Origin: Nyssa sinensis
Taxonomy: Eukaryota; Streptophyta; Magnoliopsida; Cornales; Nyssaceae
Assembly: GCA_008638375.1 (NCBI GenBank)
Contig: CM018032.1
Span: forward strand, 54,163,882 to 54,227,881
Length of the DNA: 64,000 nucleotides
Direction of reading: 5' to 3'
Of this stretch, positions 35,365 to 47,900 are shown in pieces (position 1 is the stretch's first letter; each line of letters opens with the position of its first letter). The position numbers and the translations under genes were made by a program. A model generated the notes under the pieces. It was given only the letters and a program-made list of their open reading frames with translations, did no database searches and had not been told where the DNA came from.

Positions 35365-36931
35365 GCTCCGAAAGCGAAGATAATACAACATATATACATA
35401 GTTACATAGTTAAATGGGATGAATAATTGAGTGTCTTTGTGCTTTCTAAAACCAGTGTCAACAATGTAGAGATTTTGAATAACTTTGCTAGTGGGTTAGT
35501 CATAAAGTTGCTAATATTGCTGAGTTGACTTATGAATTGAGACGAGTTCTACTTGTGAATACTTTATCTTCCATGGCGTCACGAGTGTTGCTGGTTCTAT
35601 GTTTTTTTGCATGTGAGCCAATTCACTACATGAAATGGATAATGAAAGGTGAAATTAAAGTGGTGGACTCACCATATATACTACCTTTTCGAACTTTTGT
35701 TTCAAAATTTAAATATAGTTATGTGATTAATATAAATCAATATATTTGAAATTTAAAATTTGACATCCCCTCATTCTCTTATCCCAATATATTCTTTTAT
35801 TTTAAAATTTGACATCCCCTCGTATAGTTGTTCCAATGGCATGTTAATAGCTTAGATACTTTCAATTCAATGGCTGACATATTTCAAAAGAAAAATGTAC
35901 TTATAATTGAGAATAGTAGTTAAAAAAGAATAATCATTATTTTACTAAAAATATAACATTTCAGTATTTTGAATATAAATGTTAAAATATAACATTTTGG
36001 CACTGTAAAACTTATCCAATGAAAAGAGCAACCCTAATGTACATGTCATTTCCAAAATTTGATATTAATGTAAAAAGTTACTGTTCCAATGAGGTGCTAC
36101 TTGGCTTGGTAAAAAAAAATAACAATATCATTTTTAATGTCATATTTAGCATAAAAAATTAGTTAGTGTCAATTTATACTATATCATGGAATGTAGTTAA
36201 CATGTCAAACCGAGGTAGTGTCCATGTTACTTTTTCAAGTAAATAACAAACGAAGGAGGTGGGATCTACATACTTTGTTCTAGAAAAAAAAATAATTGTT
36301 CTGTTAAATCTATAATTTGGTATTGTTATGATACAAAAATGCTAAATTTTGACGACTGTAATTCAATGCTTGAATACTCATTGTTTTAGAACAAACACTT
36401 TTTTTTATTCTAAAATGCAAAATAAATGATGGTCAAATGTGGACCATATCTCATTTGTCTTTGAAATTTGCTTAATGTAAAATAAATAATAGCCCAACGT
36501 AGACCCCACCCTAATTCCCTATGAAATTTACTTTACAAGAGACCCAACAACAAAAATGTGAACCCCACATTTTTGTTGGACATATGGTTTGATAAATGTC
36601 AAATTCTTTATAAATATGAATGAATTCTCATGATTTGTTGGATTCAAGTTTTCTTTGACAGCTTGTAATAATAATGTTCAAATTATTTTACAAATTCAAT
36701 GAATTTATTTACTTCCAACTTGAATTATCACAAAATAATTTAAATTTAAAATAAAAAAAATTAGTTTCTTTTTAAAAAATTTAAAACTACCCTAATATAA
36801 TAGAAGATAAAAAATAAAAAAAATCTGGTATACCAAATATTTTCAATAATAATCTATAATCACAACAAATTCTTGGATGGAATTATACAAATTGCATTTT
36901 CCTCCCTTTTTTTTGCTTCTAAATTCTGCTT
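35365..36931. other. Intergenic region between MYB gene 2 and the phosphate carrier
   Basis: AT-rich and without a supported gene. The segment TTAAAATTTGACATCCCCTC occurs at about 35753 and again at about 35802, marking a small direct duplication. Chance frames such as plus 35525-35749 have no motif. Confidence 0.4.
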
Positions 36932-36946
36932 CCCCCCCCCCCCCCC
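36932..36946. repeat. Poly-C tract upstream of the phosphate carrier gene
   Basis: Fifteen consecutive C residues, preceded by a CT-rich stretch and followed by T and AT-rich sequence. A matching poly-G tract of 18 bp lies in intron 3 (40320-40337). Confidence 0.9.
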
Positions 36947-37205
36947 TTTTTTAATTTATAATTAGGGCAATGAAGCAAGACAACAGTACGGCGTCGTTCC
37001 ACCTTCCAGCACAACTTCTCTTGTCCGAAACATGAAACGGTCTTCCAAGAAATAGGGGGCGTGGGATCTCCAGGAAGACGGACGTTCCAGAGAGAACATT
37101 TTTCTTTCTTCGATTGCAGAGAGAAAAAAAAAATGGGGCTTTTCTTGGAGATAGGTTGAAGAAGAAGAAGAAAGAGAGTGGGTATTTGGGTAATATTAAC
37201 GAATA

Positions 37206-40200
37206 ATGAGGAGCCTATTCGAAGGAAGAAGGATCTGTGAGGAATTCTCGCCTGGTTATTATGCGGTTTGTGCCGGCGGAGGAATGCTCAGTGCTGGAAC
37301 CACCCATTTCGCTATCACTCCCCTCGATGTCCTCAAAGTTAACATGCAGGTGTGTAATTTTGTTCTACACATATATAAGCGTTACATAGTTGCTCAAACT
37401 ATATATGTATTTGTATATATGATCATTATATGTTGTGCGGTGTTCTAGCTTTTTTTATATATATTTTTAGCTAATTTTGGCCTTATACTACTTGTTTTGT
37501 TCAAATTTAAGCATTACAATGGTTACCCAAATTCATACTCGTATTTAAATTTAAATTTGTGTAAAATAAATCAAAGAGAGCCCTCCAATAGTTTTCTCAA
37601 ATCCATACCAAATTCATTTTTACTCAAACTTAAACCCAAATCTGCAAAATACTGTTCCTTTACTCAAATAAATGTTCACATTCAACTTTTGGGACAAGAT
37701 GGGATTTTTTACAAACGTTTTGAGTAAAATTACATGTGACCATTGGAAAGCTTCATATCAAATGAAGCTTTTACACTAATTTGAGTAAAAATTTGAGTAA
37801 CCATTGGAGATGGTCATGTAAGCATTAGATTCCAGTTCTCTGGCATTGCTCTTCAAATTGAGTTCTCTTTCACCACGTAACATTACTGTGACATATACAA
37901 AAAAAAAAAAAACATTACTTTGACATCAATTAGTTAAAAACTCAGCATGCTGCCACTGTTTCTTTGTTGTTATGGACTGTGTAGTCTCAAAATATTATTA
38001 ACATGCATTCCTAGATGTGCAACACAAACCCACATTTGAAATGTTGGTGTTCCCATTTAAGTGCACACTGTGTAATCCATCTCTCATTTTGAAAATGGTC
38101 TATGGGTTGATTTTGTTTTTCTCTCCTGCATATTCATTTTGTTGGGAAATCTTTCTTTCTTTTTGCTATTTTTTTATTTTTTGGGAACCAGTTGCTAATT
38201 GGTTGTCTAGACTGTGTATTTGTTTCGTGATTTTTAGGTGAACCCCGTCAAGTATAATAGCATTTCCACGAGCTTTACCACTCTATTGAGAGAACAAGGC
38301 CCTTCTGCCTTTTGGAGAGGTTGTGGTGGCAAGTTCTTTGGATACGGTGTTCAGGGGGCTTGCAGATTTGGCCTGTATGAATACTTCAAGAAGGTTTACT
38401 CCAATGCACTGGTAGACCACAACAAGAGTTTTATCTTTTTTGTTAGTAGTGCATCTGCTGAAGTGATTGCTAATGTGGCTCTCTGTCCTTTTGAGGCCAT
38501 TAAAGTCCGTGTTCAAGCACAGCCCCATTTTGCAAAGGGCTTAATTGATGGCGTCCCAAAGTTATACGCATCTGAAGGCCTACTTGGGTATAGATTCTGA
38601 AATCTTGGTTTTCCATCATTTTATTTTTTCATCATGTTATATTCCTATCTTATTGAAGGGTACTTACATTTTAATGGTGGTTGCAGCTTTTACAGAGGTC
38701 TTGTTCCACTTTGGGGTCGTAATCTTCCATGTAATTGCACAGTTACCTACCACTTTTAAGTTTTTTTTTTTTTTTTAATGCTTAACATTTGGTTGCTAGC
38801 TATGTGTATTATGAGTTCACTCAGATGATGAAATTGTCCTCTTCAACCAAGGTTTGCAGCTCTTAATTTTCAAGTAATAGGACCTATGGCCTTCTTGGTG
38901 ACCTTGATAAAGCAGCCTGTAAAGTTTGTCCAAAATTTTTAAATAAATTATGATATATTATTGTTTTGTGCTCTATCCAGCACTCTAGCTCAATATAACC
39001 CTGTAGCATCATTGAAGAGCATGATCAGCTCTACATATCTCTATGGATGCAAGACAAATCAAGACACTCAAGCTTAGCTTGAGATTGTCTCAGCCTCAGT
39101 TAGAGTCTCACTTTAGATTGCTCATAAATAGATGATCCAAGCTCAATCATATTTTGAAGCTCGTTAATAGATAGATGATCCACTTGGACTCAGCTCAGTA
39201 AGCACACAATCACTCTTACAATAATATGAAGATACAAGTTAGTCATGATCAAATCATGATAAGTAGAAGTTCACTTAATCTCACTCGTAAGATAAAAAGC
39301 TCAAGTTCAATCTTCATTTTGATCTTGTTAATTTCTTGAGCTAGCTTGAGCAACAACCCACAATTCAGCTCAGCTCGCCTTATTTACATCCCTACTTATC
39401 TTGGTCATATGTAACTATTCGTGTAATCATTTTTGCGTGAGTTATATGAATATACTAACTTTTTTTTTATGACAAGTATATGAATATTACTAAGTTTACT
39501 CATAAAAAAACTTGCATGAGTTTTTCGGTGTATAAAAATTTCCAATACAAGCTTGAAAGATGTGGGTATTTAACATGGAAAATACATCATCTAATTACAT
39601 TGACATAGACCAATTATATGTTAACATGTATCCTATTTTTCAGGCGATCATGTTGGTTCCTTGTGTGAGCTAATGCATCCGTGCCTTAGTTCCAGACCTG
39701 GATAGGGAGTACTTCTAAAGTCATCTTGAGATTAACTCCTCCTAGTGAGTCGATGTGATTTCCCTTTGAGCCATACCTTTCTGGATCGAGCCCATCCTGG
39801 GTTCTCTAGTTTGGCTCATGCTCTCCTTGGTGTCATGTATTGATCAATGTACATCCTTGATCTTGGACTTATATATCTTCGATGTAATCCTAAGAAATAG
39901 ATCCTCTAATTGAGTCGATGCAATCTCCCTATAAGTCATACTTAATTGGGTCAAGTAGTTCCCTAACGTAGCTCATGATTAGTTTGATTTTTATACTTAT
40001 CATATGGTTTTCACCCTATCATTTAGTGATTGCCCAAAGTCGGGGGTAGACCTTAGGAAGCTCTTTGAGCTTGGAGCACGGCCATGGTGTGGCTCACGGG
40101 CTATGTCATTGTTCCTTTTAAAGGAATTCTTAGGGTTATGTGGATTGGTGGCTAAAATTGTGGGTTCATCAAGATTTTTCTTACACTAGTTCCATGGTAC

Positions 40201-42984
40201 TAGTGGCGGATCTAGAAATTGTAAGCAAAGGTAGCCAAAGTGTAGACATTAGAAATTTAGGATGCATATTTATGAAAATTTTACAATTTATTTTTTCAAA
40301 TTTTTTTTTTTTTTTGGGTGGGGGGGGGGGGGGGGGGCAAGCCAACCCCTGCGTCTGCCTCTGCGTTGTGCACCTTGTTCCTTCTAAAGAAAGAAAAAAA
40401 TTTCTAACATCTTCTTGAACACAAGGAATTAGCACCATAATTGTCTCTCAATCCATGTACACGCCAATCACAGGCCCTTCAAGTTAATCGCATGCACCGA
40501 TAGCCAGTCCTTTAACATCATATATTCTATTTTTGGTACTATGCATGGGAGCTACACTTGTATTAACTTCCCTTATTTTCCAAACCAGACCTCTACCACC
40601 CCTATTCCCTCACATTCTTGAGATTACCTTAACTTCCACCCCTCCCTTCACTTCACCTCTGGAACCCTTACTATCATACGTGTAATTGCCACTCTATCAC
40701 GTACCACTTCCCATTCTACCTCTCCCCCCACAAAAGATACTATGCTCCAAACATCTTGGTCATATGAATGCTATGTGTAACCAGCAAGCATAAATTATTA
40801 TTTGCTTAATAATATCCACTGCATATCAGTTCCATATTAAACCTTTCCAAATTTTTGTTGGGCAGTCTCTATGGTTATGTTTTCCACATTCGAGCATTCT
40901 GTGAATTTTCTGTATCGCAATGTAATTCAAAGAAGGAAGGAGGATTGCTCAAGATCTCAACAGCTTGGAGTGACATGTTTAGCCGGCTATGCTGCTGGAT
41001 CTGTTGGTAGCATTATTTCTAACCCTGCGGACAACATTGTTGCCTCTCTTTATAACAAAAAGGCCGATAGCCTCATGCTGGTAACATCTCTTGAGTGCAC
41101 TTCTCTTTCGCAGACCTTTTTTACACCATAGCATGGTTGATTCTGGTTTAACTTTGCTCTTTCACATAATCAGGCTGTGAAGAAGATTGGGCTTATCAAT
41201 TTATTTACAAGAAGTCTTCCTATTAGGATAATGCTTGTTGGACCTGTTGTGACTTTGCAATGGTTGTTCTACGACACCATTAAAGTGTTAAGTGGGATTG
41301 TAAGTGCAGTCTTGCTCAAAATGTTATGATAACTTAAATCCATTTTTTATTTTTTGTATTTTTTGTTCTGTTAGATTTTCCATATTCAACATGCTTGGCT
41401 GCCTTTATGACCTTGTTACACTGAAAGTCTTATGAATTTGGAATTATAATCTATGAATTCCGTGTAGATGCCATATCTCTGTTTGTCTTTAGTTGAGAAA
41501 GGAACTATATTGCAAACCGGTCGAGGATCACTAAATCCTCAATTTAGAATCCCTTTTCAAATTAGAGAGAGTTTGGAAAATAAAATGATGTGATAGTCGG
41601 GAGAAATAGGAACGGAGGTTGTTAGAAGGAAGAATTAGCCAAGTACGTGGACTCAAGCATGTGTGCCGGGTGTAGGTTTGTGTCTAGGTTTTAAATCTCA
41701 TTTGATACCAAAAAGTTCAGACCCCAGGAGACATTCAAGTTGTCGCCATGCTGTATTTATCTTCATAATTAACTCAAATGATTTCCTATTAAAATGTAGT
41801 CCTATATATGGATACTTCCACCCACTTTGAACTTTCCATGTAAAACAAATTTAAAATGTATCCTATGGAACTTTGAGATTAATAGTTGTTTGTTCCTTTA
41901 TTCCTTTGTTAGGTAGACTCGTTGAGTGGCATCCATAATAAATGTTTCAGATATATATCCCATACCAACTCTCCGGGGCCAGCCCAGTTGGGAAGGGGTT
42001 TCGAGTTTAGCTGTGGGGTTTTGAGTTTGAGTCTCATGGATGAACTCTTGCACATTTTTAGCTGGGTCCTGTTTAACCCTATAAACATGGTTTGTGAGTG
42101 CTTACAGTGTATCTGGAGTTCGCTCTGAGATTCACGTGCTCAAAGGACCTGCGGTTGGCAAGTCTCCGTCATCAAATATATATGTATATGAAATATATAT
42201 ATATATATATGAATAGCCATGTCATGACATGACCTGATTATTGTACCATACACATTGGAGAATCTGTGTATCATAGGTATGAGGTGCCACTTCAGGCATA
42301 AGTTCGGCTTCAACACATGATATTTAGAGCTGTGGAGTTGTATGTATGGCAGGAGAGGTGTGTTCTACAATATTTCTGCTTGGAACAAGGTCATAGACAT
42401 AAGTTTGGGCTCTATTGGTCATGGCAGTACTACTCTTATTAAAATAAACCAACCGTTATATTGAAACTATGTTCCAAATTATAAAAGATAGAAAAGAAAC
42501 TAAAAAACTGGAAATACCACAAACTATAGAATTATATTTGTGATTTAATATATGTATAGTTGTTATATGTACAGCTATGTATATCATCACATGGAAAACT
42601 AATGATTAGTGTGTATATATTGCCGTGTCTTTGTCCTATGTTTTTAAAAAAATTATTGTCTCATTCTATGAATCTTTTGTCAAACTATCCTGTGCCTCCA
42701 CTGATGTATCCTTGAGGATTGTCATATTGGGTTGAAGGACAAAGCTGTTTTGGTTAATTTTCCTATAAGGTGACACTGATCAGTTGTCTGGTGAAGTGAT
42801 TGATCAATCAGTTTCACATTCATTATTTGATTTGCCTATAAAGTTCATTGCTTCGACTATGGAGTACAAAAAATAAAAATGTACTATAGCAAAATCAATA
42901 TTGTTTTATATTTACATTTTTTCCTTTTGTGTTTCCTGCTGTGAAATAACATGGTTTTACATGTAAATCTTACAGGCCAACTAG
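37206..42984 (+). CDS. Mitochondrial phosphate carrier, PHT3;3/MPT1 type
   Basis: Coding exons 37206-37349, 38238-38587, 38687-38730, 40866-41080, 41174-41299 and 42976-42984, all GT-AG, give 295 aa. The protein is a mitochondrial carrier of three repeats. The signatures are PLDVLK (residues 39-44), PFEAIK in the second repeat and the variant NPADNI in the third. Conserved stretches include GGMLSAGTTH, GYGVQGACRFGLYEYFKK and GPVVTLQWLFYD. The closest family member I recall is Arabidopsis At2g17270, which imports phosphate with protons across the inner mitochondrial membrane. At the exon 5/6 junction the frame gives SGIAN and a stop. In the neighbouring frame exon 6 continues with PTSGDVSTDIEG, the expected SG(L/F)PTSG tail, until about 43231. 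A single extra G in AGTGGGATT before the donor would explain this. The catalytic core is unaffected. Introns 1, 3 and 5 carry repeats. Confidence 0.9.
37510..37816. mobile_element. MITE in intron 1 of the phosphate carrier gene
   Basis: The left end contains CAATGGTTACCCAAATTCAT and the reverse complement of the right end contains CAATGGTTACTCAAATTTTT, an inverted repeat with three mismatches in 20. Adding the outermost bases (right end GACCATCTCC before CAATGG) it resembles Tourist/Harbinger-type ends. An internal inverted pair AAGCTTCATATCAAATGAAG at about 37748 forms a hairpin. No clear 3-bp target duplication was found, so borders are approximate. Confidence 0.65.
38731..40865 (+). other. 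Intron 3 of the phosphate carrier gene, repeat-rich
   Basis: A 2135-bp intron. It contains a short coding-like piece at 38803-38853, a diverged duplication at 39715-39840 and 39880-39990 (shared GAGTCGATG, AATCTCCCT or GATTTCCCT, and TAGCTCATG or TGGCTCATG), and a repeat-like patch at 40200-40375 beginning GTGGCGGATCTAGAAATT with an 18-bp poly-G run (40320-40337) followed by CAAGCCAACCCC. None adds coding sequence to the carrier. Confidence 0.55.
41970..42190 (+). mobile_element. SINE-like (tRNA-derived) element in intron 5
   Basis: The segment CCGGGGCCAGCCCAGTTGGG resembles an RNA polymerase III A box (consensus TGGCNNAGTGG), and TTTGAGTCTCATGG about 60 bp downstream resembles a decayed B box (GGTTCGANTCC). 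The spacing suits a plant SINE head. The 3' side runs into an (AT)n-rich tail after 42170. No clean poly-A tail or target duplication was identified. A chance frame (plus 41922-42128) overlaps it. Confidence 0.45.
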
Positions 42985-44996
42985 TGGAGATGTTAGCACT
43001 GATATAGAAGGAAATCGGACTGGCCTAAGCACAGGGAAATGGAAGAGTGCAGCTAAACACATCTGTCTTAGTGACTATAGAAGGTCCAATCCAAGAATGA
43101 AAGAACACCATAGCTTTTCCGGAGCTAATGCTAGCGGTTTTTGCTGTTATTTTTTAGCAGCGGCCTTCAAGATTTTTGCTAATGAGTTTATTACTAACGC
43201 CAGTTCTGTTTTTGTTCAACCTATTTCATAAACCAATTTCTACAGAGTACCCCTGTCGGCCCAGTTTTAAAGACTGCAAGTTTTTTTTTCCCCTGGATTG
43301 TATATGTTATATAATATTGTCAATAATTTACAGCAATATGTATTGCTCATCTTCGATTTGTCTGATCAATTGAGCAATAATGCAACAATTTGGTGCTTTT
43401 GTAGACTTTGTTGAGGTGGCATTTAGTTTTTGAACCTTGAGAAAGCTTTTGTAATTGTTTTGTCATGAACATTAAGAATTTCAAGCCAAAGCATATTTTT
43501 TATCTGGTTTTGATTTGTTCCAAACCCTGCTGCTATTATATGCACATTGGTCACAGGACGGTCATCCTAGCTGCTTTAGATGTTGTCCTTTTGAAAAGGG
43601 TAGAAGTTCGGGTTCATATGGAACAGAATGATTATTGAAAGATTCTGGATTGAGTTTTTATTTATCTCAATTACTTTTATCTTTAATTGTTAAGTCATTC
43701 GATGATTATCTAAATTGAATTTTTATTTATCTTAATTACTTTATCTTTAATTGATTCGATGATTATGAATATTTCTTGTTGTCGCTTGTTAGTTAAACAT
43801 AAACAAAAGTATATTGCATTTTTTAAAATTTTGATCAATTTTTTAACTTATTTTATCATTTTCAAATAAAAATTGAACTGTTTTTTGGCTCCTTTGGTAC
43901 AATTTATTAATAACTAAGATTAGAAAAAGAGTTATTTACTTTAAATTTATGTTTATATAAACTGAAAATTCTTTAAAATTTTAAAAATTGAAAATGAGAA
44001 AAAAAGTTTGAAATATAATAGCAAGATATAGAAAATAATGATTGATATACGATTCAATTTTCTTATAATTAATAAACATGAGAGATAAAAAAATTTATTA
44101 ATTATTAAATTTTTTCACACTCCCATTAATTAAAAATTCTTTATATGAGTCGTATGTAACATTTTAATGATAATTCAATTTTTCATATAAAATATATATA
44201 ATGTTTAATTTAAGACAGAAAAAACACGTAATATTCTTTTGAACCAAAGCTATGCTTTCTTTATTTGTTTTAAGTTATAATTTTTTATACTTAACAATAT
44301 TTTTTACTTTAATTATGCAATATTAATACATATAATTACTATGACTTGTGATAAATGAAATTTAAATTGACATAAATATAACTATTTTATCTCTCTAATA
44401 ATTACTATTATAAGGAATTCAAAAATATATATTAATTATTAGGTATTAAAATTATCAATTATCTACTATAAATCAAGTTAATTTCTTAAAAATTTATTAA
44501 TTATTAAAAATTATTAACTTATCGAATACTAATTATAAGAGAATGTAGATGCAAGAATTACACCCTCTGCTACTTAAACCATACTCAGCCACACCCGAGA
44601 AGCTTAATTAGAAGTTGATGAATCTCATCACTCAAACATGCATTATGAAAAGGATGAAACAAAATGTTGCTGAGACCTGTAATTCAACTGGCAGCAAATT
44701 GTAAATATCAAATGACAAGAAAGGTGTTAATCTCGTAAAGAAGATAGAAATCTAATACAGCATAATCAATAGCATCCATTGCCCATTTCAAAAGCAATGA
44801 CGACACCACACCTCCCCGTATCCAAATTCAATAACAATTTTATAATCGGGGCATAACAATATGGATGTTGATACACCAGGACACATGTTGCCAAATGTAA
44901 ACATGAATATATGTAAGAGTAATTGCTGCTTACAACTCCAAGAAACGAGACTCTGATGCCATTTGATACATTGAAGCAATGGCCAAGATCAACAAC
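42985..44996. other. Tail-to-tail intergenic region between the phosphate carrier and eIF6 genes
   Basis: The first 250 bp are the continuation of carrier exon 6 and its 3' UTR, and the last part is the 3' UTR of eIF6 on the other strand. In between (43560-44520) the DNA is AT-rich, with a short tandem duplication near 43660-43760 (GAGTTTTTATTTATCTCAATTA and GAATTTTTATTTATCTTAATTA). No gene seen. Confidence 0.5.
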
Positions 44997-47900
44997 TCAA
45001 ACGTAGGTGTCAATCAATGATTTCCTCATCTCGTCGACAATGGCACTAGCTTGGGCTTCTCTCAACTTGAAGACACTCTCAATAACAGACAACTCCGTTG
45101 CTGTTGTGTCTGATCCACAGAATGCTGTCCAGTCATTTACCGTCAATCCAGCAGCTACCACTTCACTACCACGGTTCACAGTCCCTGCCACCAAAGGGAC
45201 CTGAAGGAGGGTTGAAAGTTCATCCAAATCTTCGATGGAAGTATGAGGATGGACCTGCTCCAACCAGCAGTTTTTCATCAAAACAGGTCACTATTTAATG
45301 AAAAATTTAACCAGGTGACTCTTGTCAAAATTAGCTCTATTAGAGGATAAAATTACTTACCAAGCCGCCTCTATTGGAGAAGGCACAGTAGCTGCCCACA
45401 AGAATATTGCCAGCAATTGTCTGCCTAAAAACTTCCACCCCAAGAACATCTGCAATCATCTCCTCAGTTTCCTGGCAAAAACTAACATACAATATTAATA
45501 CACAAGCATTCCCAAATAAAGTTATAATACCTATCTTGAACCATACTAAAGAAGCATCAATTCCACTTCCCACTCGCATACTTCTGTCAACCTATCCATT
45601 AAAATATCTACTTGTATCCCAGGAAAAATGATAACCCCAAATCCAATGCATTATTGAGTTTCCAACAATCAGGAAATAATTTCAACATTCTAAAAACAAA
45701 AGCCTTAGCAATTGGATGCCACAGGTACTGGAGAGCTCCTTGAAGGGAAAAACTCTTCCAGAATCTAAAAGCTAAGAGGCTTTGTTGGAGAAGGCAGAGA
45801 AATTGTATAATTTCTCAGGTTCCTTCTTGATTCTCCTGCTATGGAAACTGTGGGGTCATTTCTTCACATTTTCAACAGAATTAGAAGACTTATACAATTT
45901 ATAAGTTGTTATGAGGTGAAACAACAACAATTTGCTTGTGTTTCAAGTCATTAAATTATTACCCTATATCTTTATTTTAAATATATATACCACAATTTGC
46001 TTGTGTTTTAAGGGGTCAAATCATTACCCTATATCTTCATTTAAAAAAAAAAGTGTGCACGCACACCTGTGCTCAGGGTCATTACTTAGTTTAAGCTCCT
46101 TTCCTTTTTTATAAAGGTAAACCATCTTGAAAATTGCTTATCTGCAACCTTATATCATACCCACATGACATGCACTTCTACCTTACTAAAAGAACAAGGA
46201 GGAAATTTTGAGTGGAATGCCTGGGAAAGTCCAGGGAATAAGTGCTCATCCACCAACCAATATCTCATTCAAAATTATTTGCAGCCCAAATTCAAATTTC
46301 CAGAAAGAATCTTATTAAATAAAAATATGTTCCCAGGAGACATTACCCTATCAAGATCAGTGTGTGTGAGAGCAACATGATCATTGCATGCTATGCAATT
46401 GCCCAAAGCAGATAGTCTCTCCTCAATGCGTTGAACGACGACTTGATCTGGCAGACTGTTCCTCAAGTGTTGAAGTTCTTCACGAGAAAAAAAAAAAAAA
46501 CAAGAGAGAGAGAGAGAGAACGGATGTTAGCCTAGAAAACACCATCAAATGGGAAACCACAAATTTTAAATAGGTGAAATCTTATTGTGACTTCAGTTCA
46601 ATTTAGGAGCCTGTCACATCTAGAGGAAGGTAGCTTTAGCAAAGTAGCATTGATACTTCTATAGACAAGCTGTATGTGTTGGAGGGTTAACACAATTCGC
46701 TCCTCTCCTAGCGAGTTGCGAATTAAGATTGCACGATCTAAAACATGAATCATTAGCGATTTGGAATGCAGGATTTACCGTTCCAATGTAAAATATCAAA
46801 AGTCTCGAAAAAATCATACAAAATATACACACATCATTAGAATTATATTTTATAATTGCTTGGATTTGTTGAAATCTTTTTGGTATATATATATATACAC
46901 ATACCAATATTATTACAAATACAATCAAAAAACATAGTCATGTTCCAAATAAACGTATTTCATTCCAACAAAACAATCCAAAGAAGCCTACCCCTAATGT
47001 ACCATGTTCTATAACAAGTGACAATTTACGTTATCCATTTCCGGTACCGTATCGATCCACGTTTCAGGTAACATTGAGAAATACATTTGTTAAGACACTA
47101 GAAATGTGTCTGATACTTCATGGATGTCCATAATCCTTGTATATATCAGAATTTCAGAGAGTTTCAAACACTTGCTGGAAACTCCCTAAGACATACATTA
47201 TGTAACACAAATACTTCTTAACATGTATAAGATGCATTCAAAGAAAAGCAGATTCAAAAGGCAAGATTTCAGAGGCTTTTAGAGTCTCTCAAATTTGGAG
47301 TATCCCAACCATTAGGGTGCCTTCTACCTGTTTGAAAGCTTAAAATAACAGCAATATAAGCAATTTGGTTTACTTAAAATTCCCATAGCTAGGAAGCTAT
47401 ATACTAAGGGACTGAATTCCCATGACTGGCACCCTGCCTCCCATTTTGTAGGGTAAAAAAATCCCACAAATGTTTTTACGCTGTTTTCCCCACATAACTT
47501 GTTATGTATATTATTGTCCAAATTGGTTATTGCACTTAATCAAATTGCATTTACTGGCCCGGGTGGCGCGAAAAAGATTAATTCACAAGACCATGCTCTA
47601 TTCTTTTGATAAGTAATTCACAAGACTATGCTTAAGGTTCTTAGATTAAGTCACAACCTGAAGAAAAGAATGTGATATGCATCTCAGAATCAAAGATGGG
47701 TGAATTATCATTATCAAAAAAGCAGTCCTATTACTAATCTCAATATGTGTTATTCTTATTCCACCCCTCACAAGGCATCCTATCATTAACCTCACTTCGC
47801 AAGGTATCCTACTAGGAATCAAAAACAATGAATTTTATTGTTGATATAAAAAAATTAATTTAAAAGCACAAAAATCAACTTTTGTCCAACCTTGATACCT

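Noticed and set aside
40200..40375. Poly-G patch with GTGGCGGATCTAGAAATT as a full transposon
   Set aside because: Looks like a fragment of a common plant repeat, but no second end or duplication could be found.
42976..43231. Longer phosphate carrier tail in the PTSG frame as the annotated end
   Set aside because: The sequence as given splices into a stop after SGIAN. The longer tail needs a base change or other splice site, so it is reported as a finding instead.
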